Positions 54,731 through 62,271 of a stretch of DNA of 64,000 nucleotides are shown piece after piece; position 1 is the first letter of the stretch, and every line of letters starts with the position of its first letter. Under the pieces are notes generated by a model that was given only the letters and a program-made list of their open reading frames with translations, had not been told where the DNA came from and did not search any database. The position numbers were made by a program, and so were the translations under genes. Origin of the DNA: VRUE01 sp963748075 (GTDB taxonomy: Bacteria; Actinomycetota; Thermoleophilia; Solirubrobacterales; 70-9); assembly GCA_963748075.1 (NCBI GenBank), contig CAVVHQ010000028.1, positions 1 through 64,000 of the forward strand. The letters run 5' to 3'.

Positions 54731-56989
54731 ATGCGCCTCATAGTCACCGAGAAGAACAACAGCGCCAAGAAGATCGCCGAGATCCTCAGCGGCGGCGAGG
54801 CGAGGGCGGACAAGACCTACAAAGTCCCCTTCTACACCTGGACCGACGGGGACGCCGCCGAGCAGATGACGATCGGCCTCAAGGGCCACGTGCTCGGCCC
54901 GGCCTTCCCGGAGGGCTACTCGAACTGGCAGAAGACCGACCTTCACGACCTGATCAACGCCGAACTGGTCAAGGAGCCGACCGACAAGAACGTCGTCAAA
55001 GCGATCAAGAAAGTCGCCAAGGGGGCGGACGAGCTGGTGATCGCGACCGACTTCGACCGCGAGGGCGAGCTGATCGGCCTCGAGGCGCTGGAGGAGATGC
55101 TGGAAGCCAATCCCGACCTCGGCTCGCGCGAGGACGCCGACAACGGCACGCTGCAGATCGAGCGCGCCCGCTACTCGGCGTTGACCAAGCAAGAGATCGA
55201 GCGCGCCTTCGGCAACCTCGACCAGCTCTCCTACCCGCTCGCCAACGCCGGCGCCGCCCGCCAGGACATCGACCTGCTCTGGGGCGCGACCCTGACCCGC
55301 GCCGTCTCGCTCGCCACCCGCCGCTTCGGCTCCAACTTCCTCTCGGTCGGCCGCGTCCAGAGCCCCACCCTGGGGCTGATCGTCGACCGCGAGCTGGAGC
55401 GCCGCGCCCACGTCCCAAAGCCCTTCTGGGAGCTGTTCGCCAAGTTCCAGCACCCAGACGGCAGCTTCGAGGCGCACCACGCCACCGACAAGTTCTGGGA
55501 GAAGACCGAGGCCGACGCGGCGCTCGCAGGCACCTCCAGCCCGGGCACGGTCAAGGCGATCGCGGCCCGCCGCAACACCCGCAAGCCGCCGACCCCGCTC
55601 AACACCACCGCCTTCACCACCGACGCCTCCAGCCGCCTCGGCATCACCCCGGCCAGCGCGATGCGGATCGCCGAGGACCTCTACATGGACGGCTTCATCT
55701 CCTACCCGCGCACCGACAACACCGTCTACCCGGTCTCGCTGCCGCTGCGCGAGCTGATCGGCTCGCTGGTCCGCGTCCCCGAGTTCTCGGCAGCGGCCGG
55801 CCTGCTCGACCAGCCGCAGCTGCAGCCGACCCGCGGCAAGAAAGAGACGACCGACCACCCGCCGATCTACCCGACCCAGGCGATTCACCCGAGTTCGCTC
55901 GAGGGCCCCAAGCGGCGCGTCTACGAGCTCGTCGCGCGCCGCTTCCTCGCCACCTTCAGCCCGCCTATGGTCACCGAGTCGACCAGGGCCGACATCGAAG
56001 CCGGCTCGGAGTCCTATTTCGTCCGCGGCTCGGTGGTCGTCGACCCGGGTTACGCGGCGGTCTACACCTACGCCCGCTCCGCTGACGAGGAGATCCCGAA
56101 GCTGGAGGAGGGCCAGACGCTGGAGCTGGACGGCGAGCCTTGGCTGCTCGACAAGGAGACCCAGCCGCCCGCCCGCATCTCCCAGGGCAAGCTGATCGAG
56201 ATGATGGAGGAGCGCGGCCTCGGCACCAAAGCGACCCGCGCCGAGATCATCCAGAAGCTGTACGACCGCGGCTACGTCTACGCCAACCCGCCGGTCCCCT
56301 CGGAGACCGGCGTGGCGATGTTCGAGGCGTTCAAGAAGTACGTGCCGCGAATGGCGACGGCGGAGATGACCGCCCAGCTCGAGGACGAGATGGACCGGAT
56401 CGCCGGCGGCGAGATGAGCAAGGGCGAAGTGGTCGGCGACAGCCGCGAGCTGCTCCACAACACCTGGTCGGAGATCGACGAGAGCCGCGAGGACCTCGCG
56501 AAGGTCGTCTGGAAGGGGATGGACGAGGACCGCATCCTCGGCCCCTGCAAGGTCTGCGAAGAGGCGGGCCGCACCAAGGAGGACGGCTCGCCCAACATGC
56601 TGCGGATCATCCGCGCGAAAAAATCGGGCAAACGCTTCGTCGGCTGCACCGGCTGGAGCGCCGACGACCCCGACTCCTGCGACCAGACCTTCCCGCTGCC
56701 GCAGCGCGGCGACGTCTTCCGGCTCGAAGAGCGCTGCTCGGTCTGCGGCCAGACGCCGCGGCTGAAAGTCGTCCCCTTCCGCGGCCGTCCCTGGAACCTC
56801 TGCCTCAACGACGACTGCGAGTCGATGCAGGAGATGAAGAAGCGCCGCGCCGAACGCGATGCGGCGAGGGCGGCGAAGAAGGCGATGGAGGAGAAGCCGG
56901 CGCCGGGCGGCTCGGCAGACGGCAAGGCGAGCAAGGCCGACACCGGGACCCGCCGACGCAAACGGGCCAAAGCCGCAACCAAGGGCTGA
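54731..56989 (+). CDS. topA: Type IA DNA topoisomerase I, archaeal-like
   Basis: 752 residues. The toprim domain is MRLIVTEKNNSAKKIAEIL and ELVIATDFDREGELIG; the active tyrosine lies in FISYPRTDNTVYP (about 330). Zinc-type cysteines are in GPCKVCEEAG .. GCTGWS and RCSVCGQTPR .. LCLNDDC, then a basic Lys/Arg tail. The opening, GLKGHVLGPAFPEGYSNWQK and the general length look closer to archaeal topoisomerase I than to the usual actinobacterial TopA (~900+ residues). It relaxes negative supercoils. Followed by tmk and holB in the same direction. Confidence 0.88.
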   Translation: MRLIVTEKNNSAKKIAEILSGGEARADKTYKVPFYTWTDGDAAEQMTIGLKGHVLGPAFPEGYSNWQKTDLHDLINAELVKEPTDKNVVKAIKKVAKGADELVIATDFDREGELIGLEALEEMLEANPDLGSREDADNGTLQIERARYSALTKQEIERAFGNLDQLSYPLANAGAARQDIDLLWGATLTRAVSLATRRFGSNFLSVGRVQSPTLGLIVDRELERRAHVPKPFWELFAKFQHPDGSFEAHHATDKFWEKTEADAALAGTSSPGTVKAIAARRNTRKPPTPLNTTAFTTDASSRLGITPASAMRIAEDLYMDGFISYPRTDNTVYPVSLPLRELIGSLVRVPEFSAAAGLLDQPQLQPTRGKKETTDHPPIYPTQAIHPSSLEGPKRRVYELVARRFLATFSPPMVTESTRADIEAGSESYFVRGSVVVDPGYAAVYTYARSADEEIPKLEEGQTLELDGEPWLLDKETQPPARISQGKLIEMMEERGLGTKATRAEIIQKLYDRGYVYANPPVPSETGVAMFEAFKKYVPRMATAEMTAQLEDEMDRIAGGEMSKGEVVGDSRELLHNTWSEIDESREDLAKVVWKGMDEDRILGPCKVCEEAGRTKEDGSPNMLRIIRAKKSGKRFVGCTGWSADDPDSCDQTFPLPQRGDVFRLEERCSVCGQTPRLKVVPFRGRPWNLCLNDDCESMQEMKKRRAERDAARAAKKAMEEKPAPGGSADGKASKADTGTRRRKRAKAATKG

Positions 56990-57001
56990 GGCGCCGGCGC
57001 G

Positions 57002-57592
57002 TTGTTCGTCTCGCTGGAGGGGGTCGACGGGTCAGGGAAGAGCACGCAGGCGAAGCTGCTGGCCGAGGCGCTTGGCCCCGAGGCGCTGCTGGTCCGCGAG
57101 CCTGGGGGGACCGATGCGGCGGAGAGGATCCGCGAGCTGCTCGCCGACCCGGCGCTGGAGGTCGACCCGTTCGCCGAGCTGCTGCTCTTCTCGGCGGCCC
57201 GCGCCGATCTCCTCGCCCGCGTCATCCGGCCGGCGCTCGATGCGGGCCGGGACGTCGTCGCCGACCGCTTCGCCGACTCCAGCGTGGCCTACCAGGGCGG
57301 CGGCCGCGGGCTCGGCTCCAGCCACGTCCTCTCTCTGGTCGACACGGCGATCGACGGCCTCTGGCCCGACCTGACCGTGTACCTGCGGATCGACCCCGAG
57401 GTGGGGATGGGACGCGCCGACGGCGACGATCGCTTCGAGGCGGAGGGGTTGGAGCTCCAGCGGGCGGTCGCCAGCGCCTACGACGAGATCGCCCAGATCG
57501 CCTCGGACCGCGTGGCCGTCGTCGACGCGGACGGGGCCGTCGAGGACGTCCACAAGCGGGTGATGGACGCCGTCAGGGACCATGCGCCCTGA
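57002..57592 (+). CDS. tmk: Thymidylate kinase
   Basis: 196 residues. P-loop is FVSLEGVDGSGKSTQAKLL, the DR-x motif VVADRFADSSVAYQGGGRGL, and the dTMP-binding region REPGGTDAAERIREL. It phosphorylates dTMP to dTDP for dTTP synthesis, the step after ThyX. TTG start at 57002, 12 bases after the topA stop. No better start exists before the P-loop. Confidence 0.94.
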   Translation: MFVSLEGVDGSGKSTQAKLLAEALGPEALLVREPGGTDAAERIRELLADPALEVDPFAELLLFSAARADLLARVIRPALDAGRDVVADRFADSSVAYQGGGRGLGSSHVLSLVDTAIDGLWPDLTVYLRIDPEVGMGRADGDDRFEAEGLELQRAVASAYDEIAQIASDRVAVVDADGAVEDVHKRVMDAVRDHAP

Positions 57593-57664
57593 CCGGGGGT
57601 CCTGTCGCGAGGCAGGGCACCCCGCCCTCGCCGGGCGGGGAACCCAGCCCCGCACCACCCGCGG
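57593..57664. repeat. Palindromic element R2, copy 4 (short, tmk-holB gap)
   Basis: 72 bp bounded by CCGGGGGTCCTGTCGCG and CACCACCCGCGG, in opposite orientation to the nuo copies and lacking most of the centre. Begins directly at the tmk stop codon. Confidence 0.75.
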
Positions 57665-57712
57665 ACGGGGCGTCTAGGCTCGACCGGTGACCCCCTCGAC
57701 GAACGGAAGGTA

Positions 57713-57739
57713 CTTTTGCCCCCCTATAGAGGGGTCAAA
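57713..57739. repeat. CCCCTATA palindrome before holB
   Basis: ACTTTTGCCCCCC and GGGGTCAAAGT-type arms around TATAGA, ending at the base before the holB GTG. Related to the in-frame palindrome in nuoG (23806-23829). It may lower or modulate initiation of holB. Confidence 0.6.
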
Positions 57740-58858
57740 GTGACCAACGGTGTGCCGGCGGCGTCGGTACTGGGCGACAGCACCGAGCATCAGCCGCGGG
57801 CGCGGATGGCGCTCACGGCGGCGCTCCAGGCGACGCCCTCACATGCCTATTTGTTCAGGGGACCCCGGGGGGCGGGGAAGCGGGCGGCGGCGCGGGCGTT
57901 CGCGGCGGAGATCCTCGCGGCGGCGGCGGAGGATCCCGACGACGCGCGGCGTCGGGCCCTGCTCGAGCCCTCGCCCCATCCCGACCTGGTCTGGCTATCG
58001 CCGAGCGGCGCCCAGCACTTGGTCGAGGAGGTGCGCGAGCGGGTGATCCGGGCCGCCGCCTACCGGCCGTTCGAAGGGGGCAAGCGGGTGTTCGTCCTCG
58101 AGGCGGCGGAGGCGATGCGCGACGAGAGCCAGAACGCGCTGCTGAAGACGCTCGAGGAGCCGCCCGGGTTCGTCCACCTGATTTTGATCAGCTCCGAGCC
58201 GGCGGCCCTGCTGGAGACGGTCGCCTCGCGCTGCCAGCCGGTCGACTTCGCCCCGCTGCCGGTCGAGGCGGTCGAAGCGGCGCTCGCGGGCGATCCGGAG
58301 GAGGTCGCGGCGGCGGCGCGCCTGTCGGCCGGAGAGGTGGAGCTGGCCCGCCTGCTGCTCGACGAGCGGGGAGGGAGGCTCCGCGCCCAGGTCGAGCGCC
58401 TTGCCGCCGCCGCGCTGGATCAGGGCGAGGCCGACGGGGAGGCGCCCTGGAAGCCGCTTCTCGAAGCTGCCGAGGCCGCGGGCGAGGAAGCCGAAGCCGC
58501 CGCCCGCGAGGCGCTCGAGGTCGAGAAGGAGGTCGGCGTAAAGCGCTCCGCCCGCGACGTCGCCGAGGAGGCGAAACGCGCCGGCCGCCGCCGCCGCACC
58601 GAGCTGCTCGACCTCGGCCTCGGCCTGACGGCGGCCTGGTTCCGCGACCTCGCGGCGATCGCCTCCGGAGCCGCCGACCTCGCCTACAACCGCGATCGCC
58701 TTCCACGGCTCGGCGAGCAGGCCGCCGGCCTCGACCCCAACCGCCCACGCCGCGCCGCCGAGCTGGTCCAGGACACCCGCCGCCGCCTCGACCTCAACGT
58801 CTCCGAGGAGCTAGCCCTCGAAGCTCTCCTCGTCCGCCTCCGGCGCCTGCTCCGCTGA
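57740..58858 (+). CDS. holB: DNA polymerase III delta' subunit
   Basis: 372 residues, clamp-loader AAA+ protein. P-loop-like YLFRGPRGAGKRAAARAFA near 43, sensor/SRC region NALLKTLEEPP and LILISSEPAALLETVASRC. The C-terminal half is helical and Ala/Glu-rich. With gamma/tau and delta it loads the sliding clamp. GTG at 57740 (VTNGVPAASVLG); a TTG at 57716 would begin inside the palindrome. Next to tmk as in many bacteria. The end overlaps the convergent DUF2304 gene by 48 bases. Confidence 0.9.
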   Translation: MTNGVPAASVLGDSTEHQPRARMALTAALQATPSHAYLFRGPRGAGKRAAARAFAAEILAAAAEDPDDARRRALLEPSPHPDLVWLSPSGAQHLVEEVRERVIRAAAYRPFEGGKRVFVLEAAEAMRDESQNALLKTLEEPPGFVHLILISSEPAALLETVASRCQPVDFAPLPVEAVEAALAGDPEEVAAAARLSAGEVELARLLLDERGGRLRAQVERLAAAALDQGEADGEAPWKPLLEAAEAAGEEAEAAAREALEVEKEVGVKRSARDVAEEAKRAGRRRRTELLDLGLGLTAAWFRDLAAIASGAADLAYNRDRLPRLGEQAAGLDPNRPRRAAELVQDTRRRLDLNVSEELALEALLVRLRRLLR

Positions 58859-59242
58859 GGCGGCCTGCTCCCGGGCCTTCTCCAGGGCCCGCTCCTGCGC
58901 CAACCTGGTGATCTGCGCGGCCTGCCGGGACATGATCACGCTGAAGTTGAGCGCCAGGCCGAGCAGCAGCAGGAGGATGATCGAGAAGAGGGCGACGTTG
59001 GTGTCGCGGACTCCCAGCAGGTCGGCGACCGTTCCCAGCAGGCCGGGGAAGGTCGCCCCGGCCAGCATCCCCAGGCCGGCGACGAACCAGACGACGCTGT
59101 AGCGCTCCTGCAGCCGGTCGCGGCGGATCAACTCGAGGATCATCAGCATGAAGGCGACCGCGATGATCGCGGCGAGAATCCGCGTCTGCGAGGTCAGGTG
59201 GACCTTCGGATCCTGCGCGGCTGCAAGCAATGCCGCGCTCAT
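58811..59242 (-). CDS. DUF2304 family membrane protein
   Basis: 143 residues, three membrane helices (ILAAIIAVAFMLMILELIRR, YSVVWFVAGLGMLAGATFPG and NVALFSIILLLLLGLALNFS), then a charged coiled-coil tail. DUF2304 proteins typically accompany glycosyltransferases of the next gene's type. The start overlaps that gene's stop by four bases, so they form one operon. Confidence 0.85.
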   Translation of the reverse strand: MSAALLAAAQDPKVHLTSQTRILAAIIAVAFMLMILELIRRDRLQERYSVVWFVAGLGMLAGATFPGLLGTVADLLGVRDTNVALFSIILLLLLGLALNFSVIMSRQAAQITRLAQERALEKAREQAASAEQAPEADEESFEG

Positions 59243-60048
59243 CGCTCCGCACTCGCCCCGCGCAGCGGCACGGTCTCCGAGTCGCCGAGGTCCTCGTCGC
59301 CATCGTCCGCCGCTTCCCGCCGCCGCGGCCGGAATTGGCCGACCAGCAGCACGATCAGCCCCTTGAAGATGAAGAACGCCGATCGCAGCGGCGTCAGGAA
59401 GGAGGCGCCGCCGGTTCGCTCCAGCATCCGCACCGGCACCTCCTCGACCCGGAGCCCCTGCCGCACCGCGAGCTGCAGCGACTCGATCTCGGCGAAGTCG
59501 GGCGAGTAGTGCTGGCTGAACAGCGCCATCACCCGCCGGTTCGCCGCCCGCATGCCGCTGGTCGTGTCGGTGAAGCGCTGCCGGGTCGCCAGGGTCAGGA
59601 AGAAGCGGAAGAGGCTGGTGCCGATCCGCCGCGAGATCGTCGGTTTGTAGTCGTCGCCGGCGCCGGGCTCGCTGCCGCCGTCCCCGGAGTGGCGCTTGCG
59701 ATAGCGCGAGCCGATCACCAGATCGGCGCGGTCCGCGTAGACCTCCTCCAGCAGCCGCGCCACGTCCGCCGGCGGGTGCTGCCCGTCGGCGTCGAGGTGG
59801 GCGCAGAAGTCATAGCCCTCGCGCATCGCGTAGAGGTAGCCGGTCTGCAGCGCCGCCCCGAGGCCCTGGTTGAAGGGCAATGAGGCGACCGTCGCCCCGG
59901 CCTCGCGGGCGCGCGCCGCGGTCGCGTCGGCGGAGCCGTCGTCGACCACCAGCACGTCGGCCTCGGGCAGGCGCTCGTACACTCCCGCGATCACCGCGGC
60001 GACCAAGCCCGCCTCGTTCCAGGCCGGGATGAAGACCAGCGTTCTCAC
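59239..60048 (-). CDS. Glycosyltransferase family 2 (dolichol-phosphate mannosyltransferase-like)
   Basis: 269 residues. The GT-A nucleotide-sugar motifs are VFIPAWNEAGLVAAVIAGV, VLVVDDGSADATAARAR and CAHLDADGQHPPADVARLL (the DxD). QRFTDTTSGMRAANRRVMAL follows. A hydrophobic C-terminal segment (SAFFIFKGLIVLLVGQF) may anchor it. It probably moves a sugar to a polyprenyl phosphate. GTG start at 60048, since upstream residues lack similarity. Confidence 0.88.
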   Translation of the reverse strand: MRTLVFIPAWNEAGLVAAVIAGVYERLPEADVLVVDDGSADATAARAREAGATVASLPFNQGLGAALQTGYLYAMREGYDFCAHLDADGQHPPADVARLLEEVYADRADLVIGSRYRKRHSGDGGSEPGAGDDYKPTISRRIGTSLFRFFLTLATRQRFTDTTSGMRAANRRVMALFSQHYSPDFAEIESLQLAVRQGLRVEEVPVRMLERTGGASFLTPLRSAFFIFKGLIVLLVGQFRPRRREAADDGDEDLGDSETVPLRGASAER

Positions 60049-60129
60049 TGCGCCGATTCTCCCACGCGGGCCAGCCGCAGTCCCCGGCGCGCCGCCGGCC
60101 GGGCGCCGGGCGCGGAGTCGGGACCGCAA

Positions 60130-60156
60130 TTGTGTTAGTAAATACTCATGAATGAG
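60130..60156 (+). promoter_or_regulatory. AT-rich palindromic site before the sensor kinase
   Basis: TTAGTAAATACTCATGAATG, with CTCAT/ATGAG arms, 20 bases before the start codon. Resembles 62215-62230 (TTAATAAGTACATGAA) upstream of the transporter gene. Both may bind the same regulator. Confidence 0.35.
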
Positions 60157-60176
60157 CAAGGGGCCGGGACGTTGAG

Positions 60177-61478
60177 ATGAGAAGGATCGGGATCAGGCTC
60201 TGGCTGGTGGGCGCCTTCGCCGCCGTCACCCTGCTCACCGCGAGCGTCGTCTACCTGTTCGGCGACCGGCCCCGCGCGGTGCTCGGCGCGATCGCGCTCG
60301 GCGTACTCGCCGGCTTTTTGATCGCGGTCGGCATCTCGCACCGGGTGACGCGCCTCTCCCGCGCCGCCGGCCACCTCGCCGCAGGCGCCTTCGACACCCC
60401 GCTGGAGACCGGCGGGCGCGACGAGATCGGCGACCTCGCCCGCGCCCTCGACTCGATGCGCGCCTCGCTGAAAGAGAGCTTCGGCGTCCTCACCGCCGAT
60501 CGCAACAAGCTGAAAGCGATCTTCGACGGCCTCACCGACGCGGTGATCGTCGTCGACCAGGACGGCGCCCTGCGCTTCTCCAACCGCGCCGCGGCCAATC
60601 TGCTCGACCCGGCCGGCCTGCCGCCGGACTCGATGCTGCCCCACCTGAAGCGCGCCGCCGACCTCGGCTTCGCCGCCCACCCGGCGCTGCGGATCGGCGA
60701 TCGCGCCTACGCGATGAGCGCCCGCGCGCTGCCGAAAGAGCGGGCCGTCCTCGTCGTCGCCCGCGACCGCACCGACGAGATGCGCCGCGAGCTGGCCGAA
60801 GCCGACTTCATCTCCAACGCCGCGCACGAGCTGCGCAATCCGCTGGCCGGCATCTCCAGCGCGATCGAGGTCCTCCAGGAGGGCGCCAAGGACGACCCGC
60901 AGGCGCTCGACCACTTCCTCGGTCGCCTCACCGAGGATGCTGAGCGGATGAACCGGCTGACCAAATCGCTGCTCACCCTGGCCCGGGTCGAGTCGATCGG
61001 CGCAGGGGAGACCGAGGTGGTCGACGTCGCCGCCGCGGTTTCCGACTCGGTGGCCGCGGTGGCGGCACCAAACCACATCCGGGTCGGGGTCGAGGTCGAA
61101 CCCGAGCTGGCCGCCACGGGCGACCCGATTCTGCTGCGCCAGGTCCTGGTCGGGTTGCTGACCAACGCCTTCAAGCACACGCCGCTGCCCGGGCGCGTTA
61201 CCGTTCGCGGCCGTCGTGACGGCGAGGCGGAGGTGGTCCTGGAGGTGATCGACACGGGAAGCGGGATTCCGGAGGCGGAGATAGAGCGCATCTTCGAGCG
61301 CTTCTACCGCCGCTCCGAGTCGCGCAAGCAGGAGGGCTTCGGCCTCGGCTTGGCGATCGCCCGCCGCATGGTCAGCGTGATGGGCGGCGAGATCGGCGCC
61401 CGCTCCGTCGAGGGCCGCGGCAGCACCTTCTGGGTGCGCCTGCCGGTCGCCCAGCCGAGCCCGACCCCGGTGGCCTGA
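60177..61478 (+). CDS. Sensor histidine kinase (PhoR/ResE-like)
   Basis: 433 residues. Two membrane helices at 8-27 and 33-53 with almost no loop outside. A HAMP-type linker (GRDEIGDLARALDSMRASL), a PAS-like domain (ALRFSNRAAANLLDPAG), H-box FISNAAHELRNPLAGISSAI, N-box LVGLLTNAFKHTPLPG, then IDTGSGIPEAEIERIFERFY and GFGLGLAIARRMV follow. Lacks a large sensor domain, so it probably senses membrane or internal signals. Operon with the regulator two bases on. Confidence 0.92.
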   Translation: MRRIGIRLWLVGAFAAVTLLTASVVYLFGDRPRAVLGAIALGVLAGFLIAVGISHRVTRLSRAAGHLAAGAFDTPLETGGRDEIGDLARALDSMRASLKESFGVLTADRNKLKAIFDGLTDAVIVVDQDGALRFSNRAAANLLDPAGLPPDSMLPHLKRAADLGFAAHPALRIGDRAYAMSARALPKERAVLVVARDRTDEMRRELAEADFISNAAHELRNPLAGISSAIEVLQEGAKDDPQALDHFLGRLTEDAERMNRLTKSLLTLARVESIGAGETEVVDVAAAVSDSVAAVAAPNHIRVGVEVEPELAATGDPILLRQVLVGLLTNAFKHTPLPGRVTVRGRRDGEAEVVLEVIDTGSGIPEAEIERIFERFYRRSESRKQEGFGLGLAIARRMVSVMGGEIGARSVEGRGSTFWVRLPVAQPSPTPVA

Positions 61479-61480
61479 GC

Positions 61481-62188
61481 ATGAGCAGCGGGCGCATCCT
61501 GATCGCCGACGACGAGCCCTCGGTCCGCGACTCGGTCGGCTATGCGCTCGCCCAGGAGGGCTTCGAGGTGACCGGGGCGGCCGACGGGGACGAGGCCGCC
61601 GAGCGGGTCGGCGACGGCATCCCCTACGACCTGCTGATCCTCGACATCATGATGCCGGGGCCCAGCGGCCTCGACATCTGCCGCGAGGTGCGCTCGCGCA
61701 GCGCCGTGCCGATCATCCTGCTGACCGCCAAGGACGCCGAGGTCGACAAGGTGGTCGGGCTGGAGGTCGGCGCCGACGACTACGTCACCAAGCCGTTTTC
61801 GGTCCGCGAGCTGCTCGGCCGCGTCCGCGCCCAGCTTCGCCGCCGCGAGCTGGACCGCGCGCCGCTCGCCCAGCAGGCGGTGAAGATCGAAGCCGGCCCG
61901 GTGGCGATCGACCTGGTCCGCCACGTGGCCACGGTGCGCGGCGAGCCGGTCAACCTGACCCGCTCCGAGTTCCAGCTCCTCCGCCTCCTGGTCGGCCGCG
62001 CCGGCGAGGTCTTCCCCCGCCGCCAGATCATGGAGGAGCTGTGGCAGACCGAGTTCGACGGCGACGAGCGCGCCTGCGACGTCCACATTTCGAACCTCCG
62101 CCAGAAGGTCGAGCGCGATCCCCAGAACCCCGCGCTGATTCTCACCGTGCGCGGCGTCGGCTACAAGTTCGAAGCCGACGGCGCGTAG
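61481..62188 (+). CDS. OmpR/PhoB-family response regulator
   Basis: 235 residues. Receiver: acidic pocket ILIADDEPSVRDSV, phosphoacceptor in LLILDIMMPGPSGLD, Thr in IILLTAKDA and Lys in YVTKPFSVREL. The C-terminal winged helix ends in RACDVHISNLRQKVERDPQ and ILTVRGVGYKFE. Partner of the kinase directly upstream. Confidence 0.94.
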   Translation: MSSGRILIADDEPSVRDSVGYALAQEGFEVTGAADGDEAAERVGDGIPYDLLILDIMMPGPSGLDICREVRSRSAVPIILLTAKDAEVDKVVGLEVGADDYVTKPFSVRELLGRVRAQLRRRELDRAPLAQQAVKIEAGPVAIDLVRHVATVRGEPVNLTRSEFQLLRLLVGRAGEVFPRRQIMEELWQTEFDGDERACDVHISNLRQKVERDPQNPALILTVRGVGYKFEADGA

Positions 62189-62209
62189 CCGCAGAGCGTC
62201 AACGTCACC

Positions 62210-62235
62210 GTACGTTAATAAGTACATGAACGTAC
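62210..62235 (+). promoter_or_regulatory. Operator-like inverted repeat before the MMPL gene
   Basis: GTACGTT at 62210-62216 and AACGTAC at 62229-62235 flank AATAAGTACATG. It could be a binding site for a TetR-like or other dimeric repressor, and overlaps a TAATAA that could serve as -10. Confidence 0.4.
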
Positions 62236-62271
62236 CGTCCCGCCAGTCGGCTGGCGTAGACTGGTGCCGGG

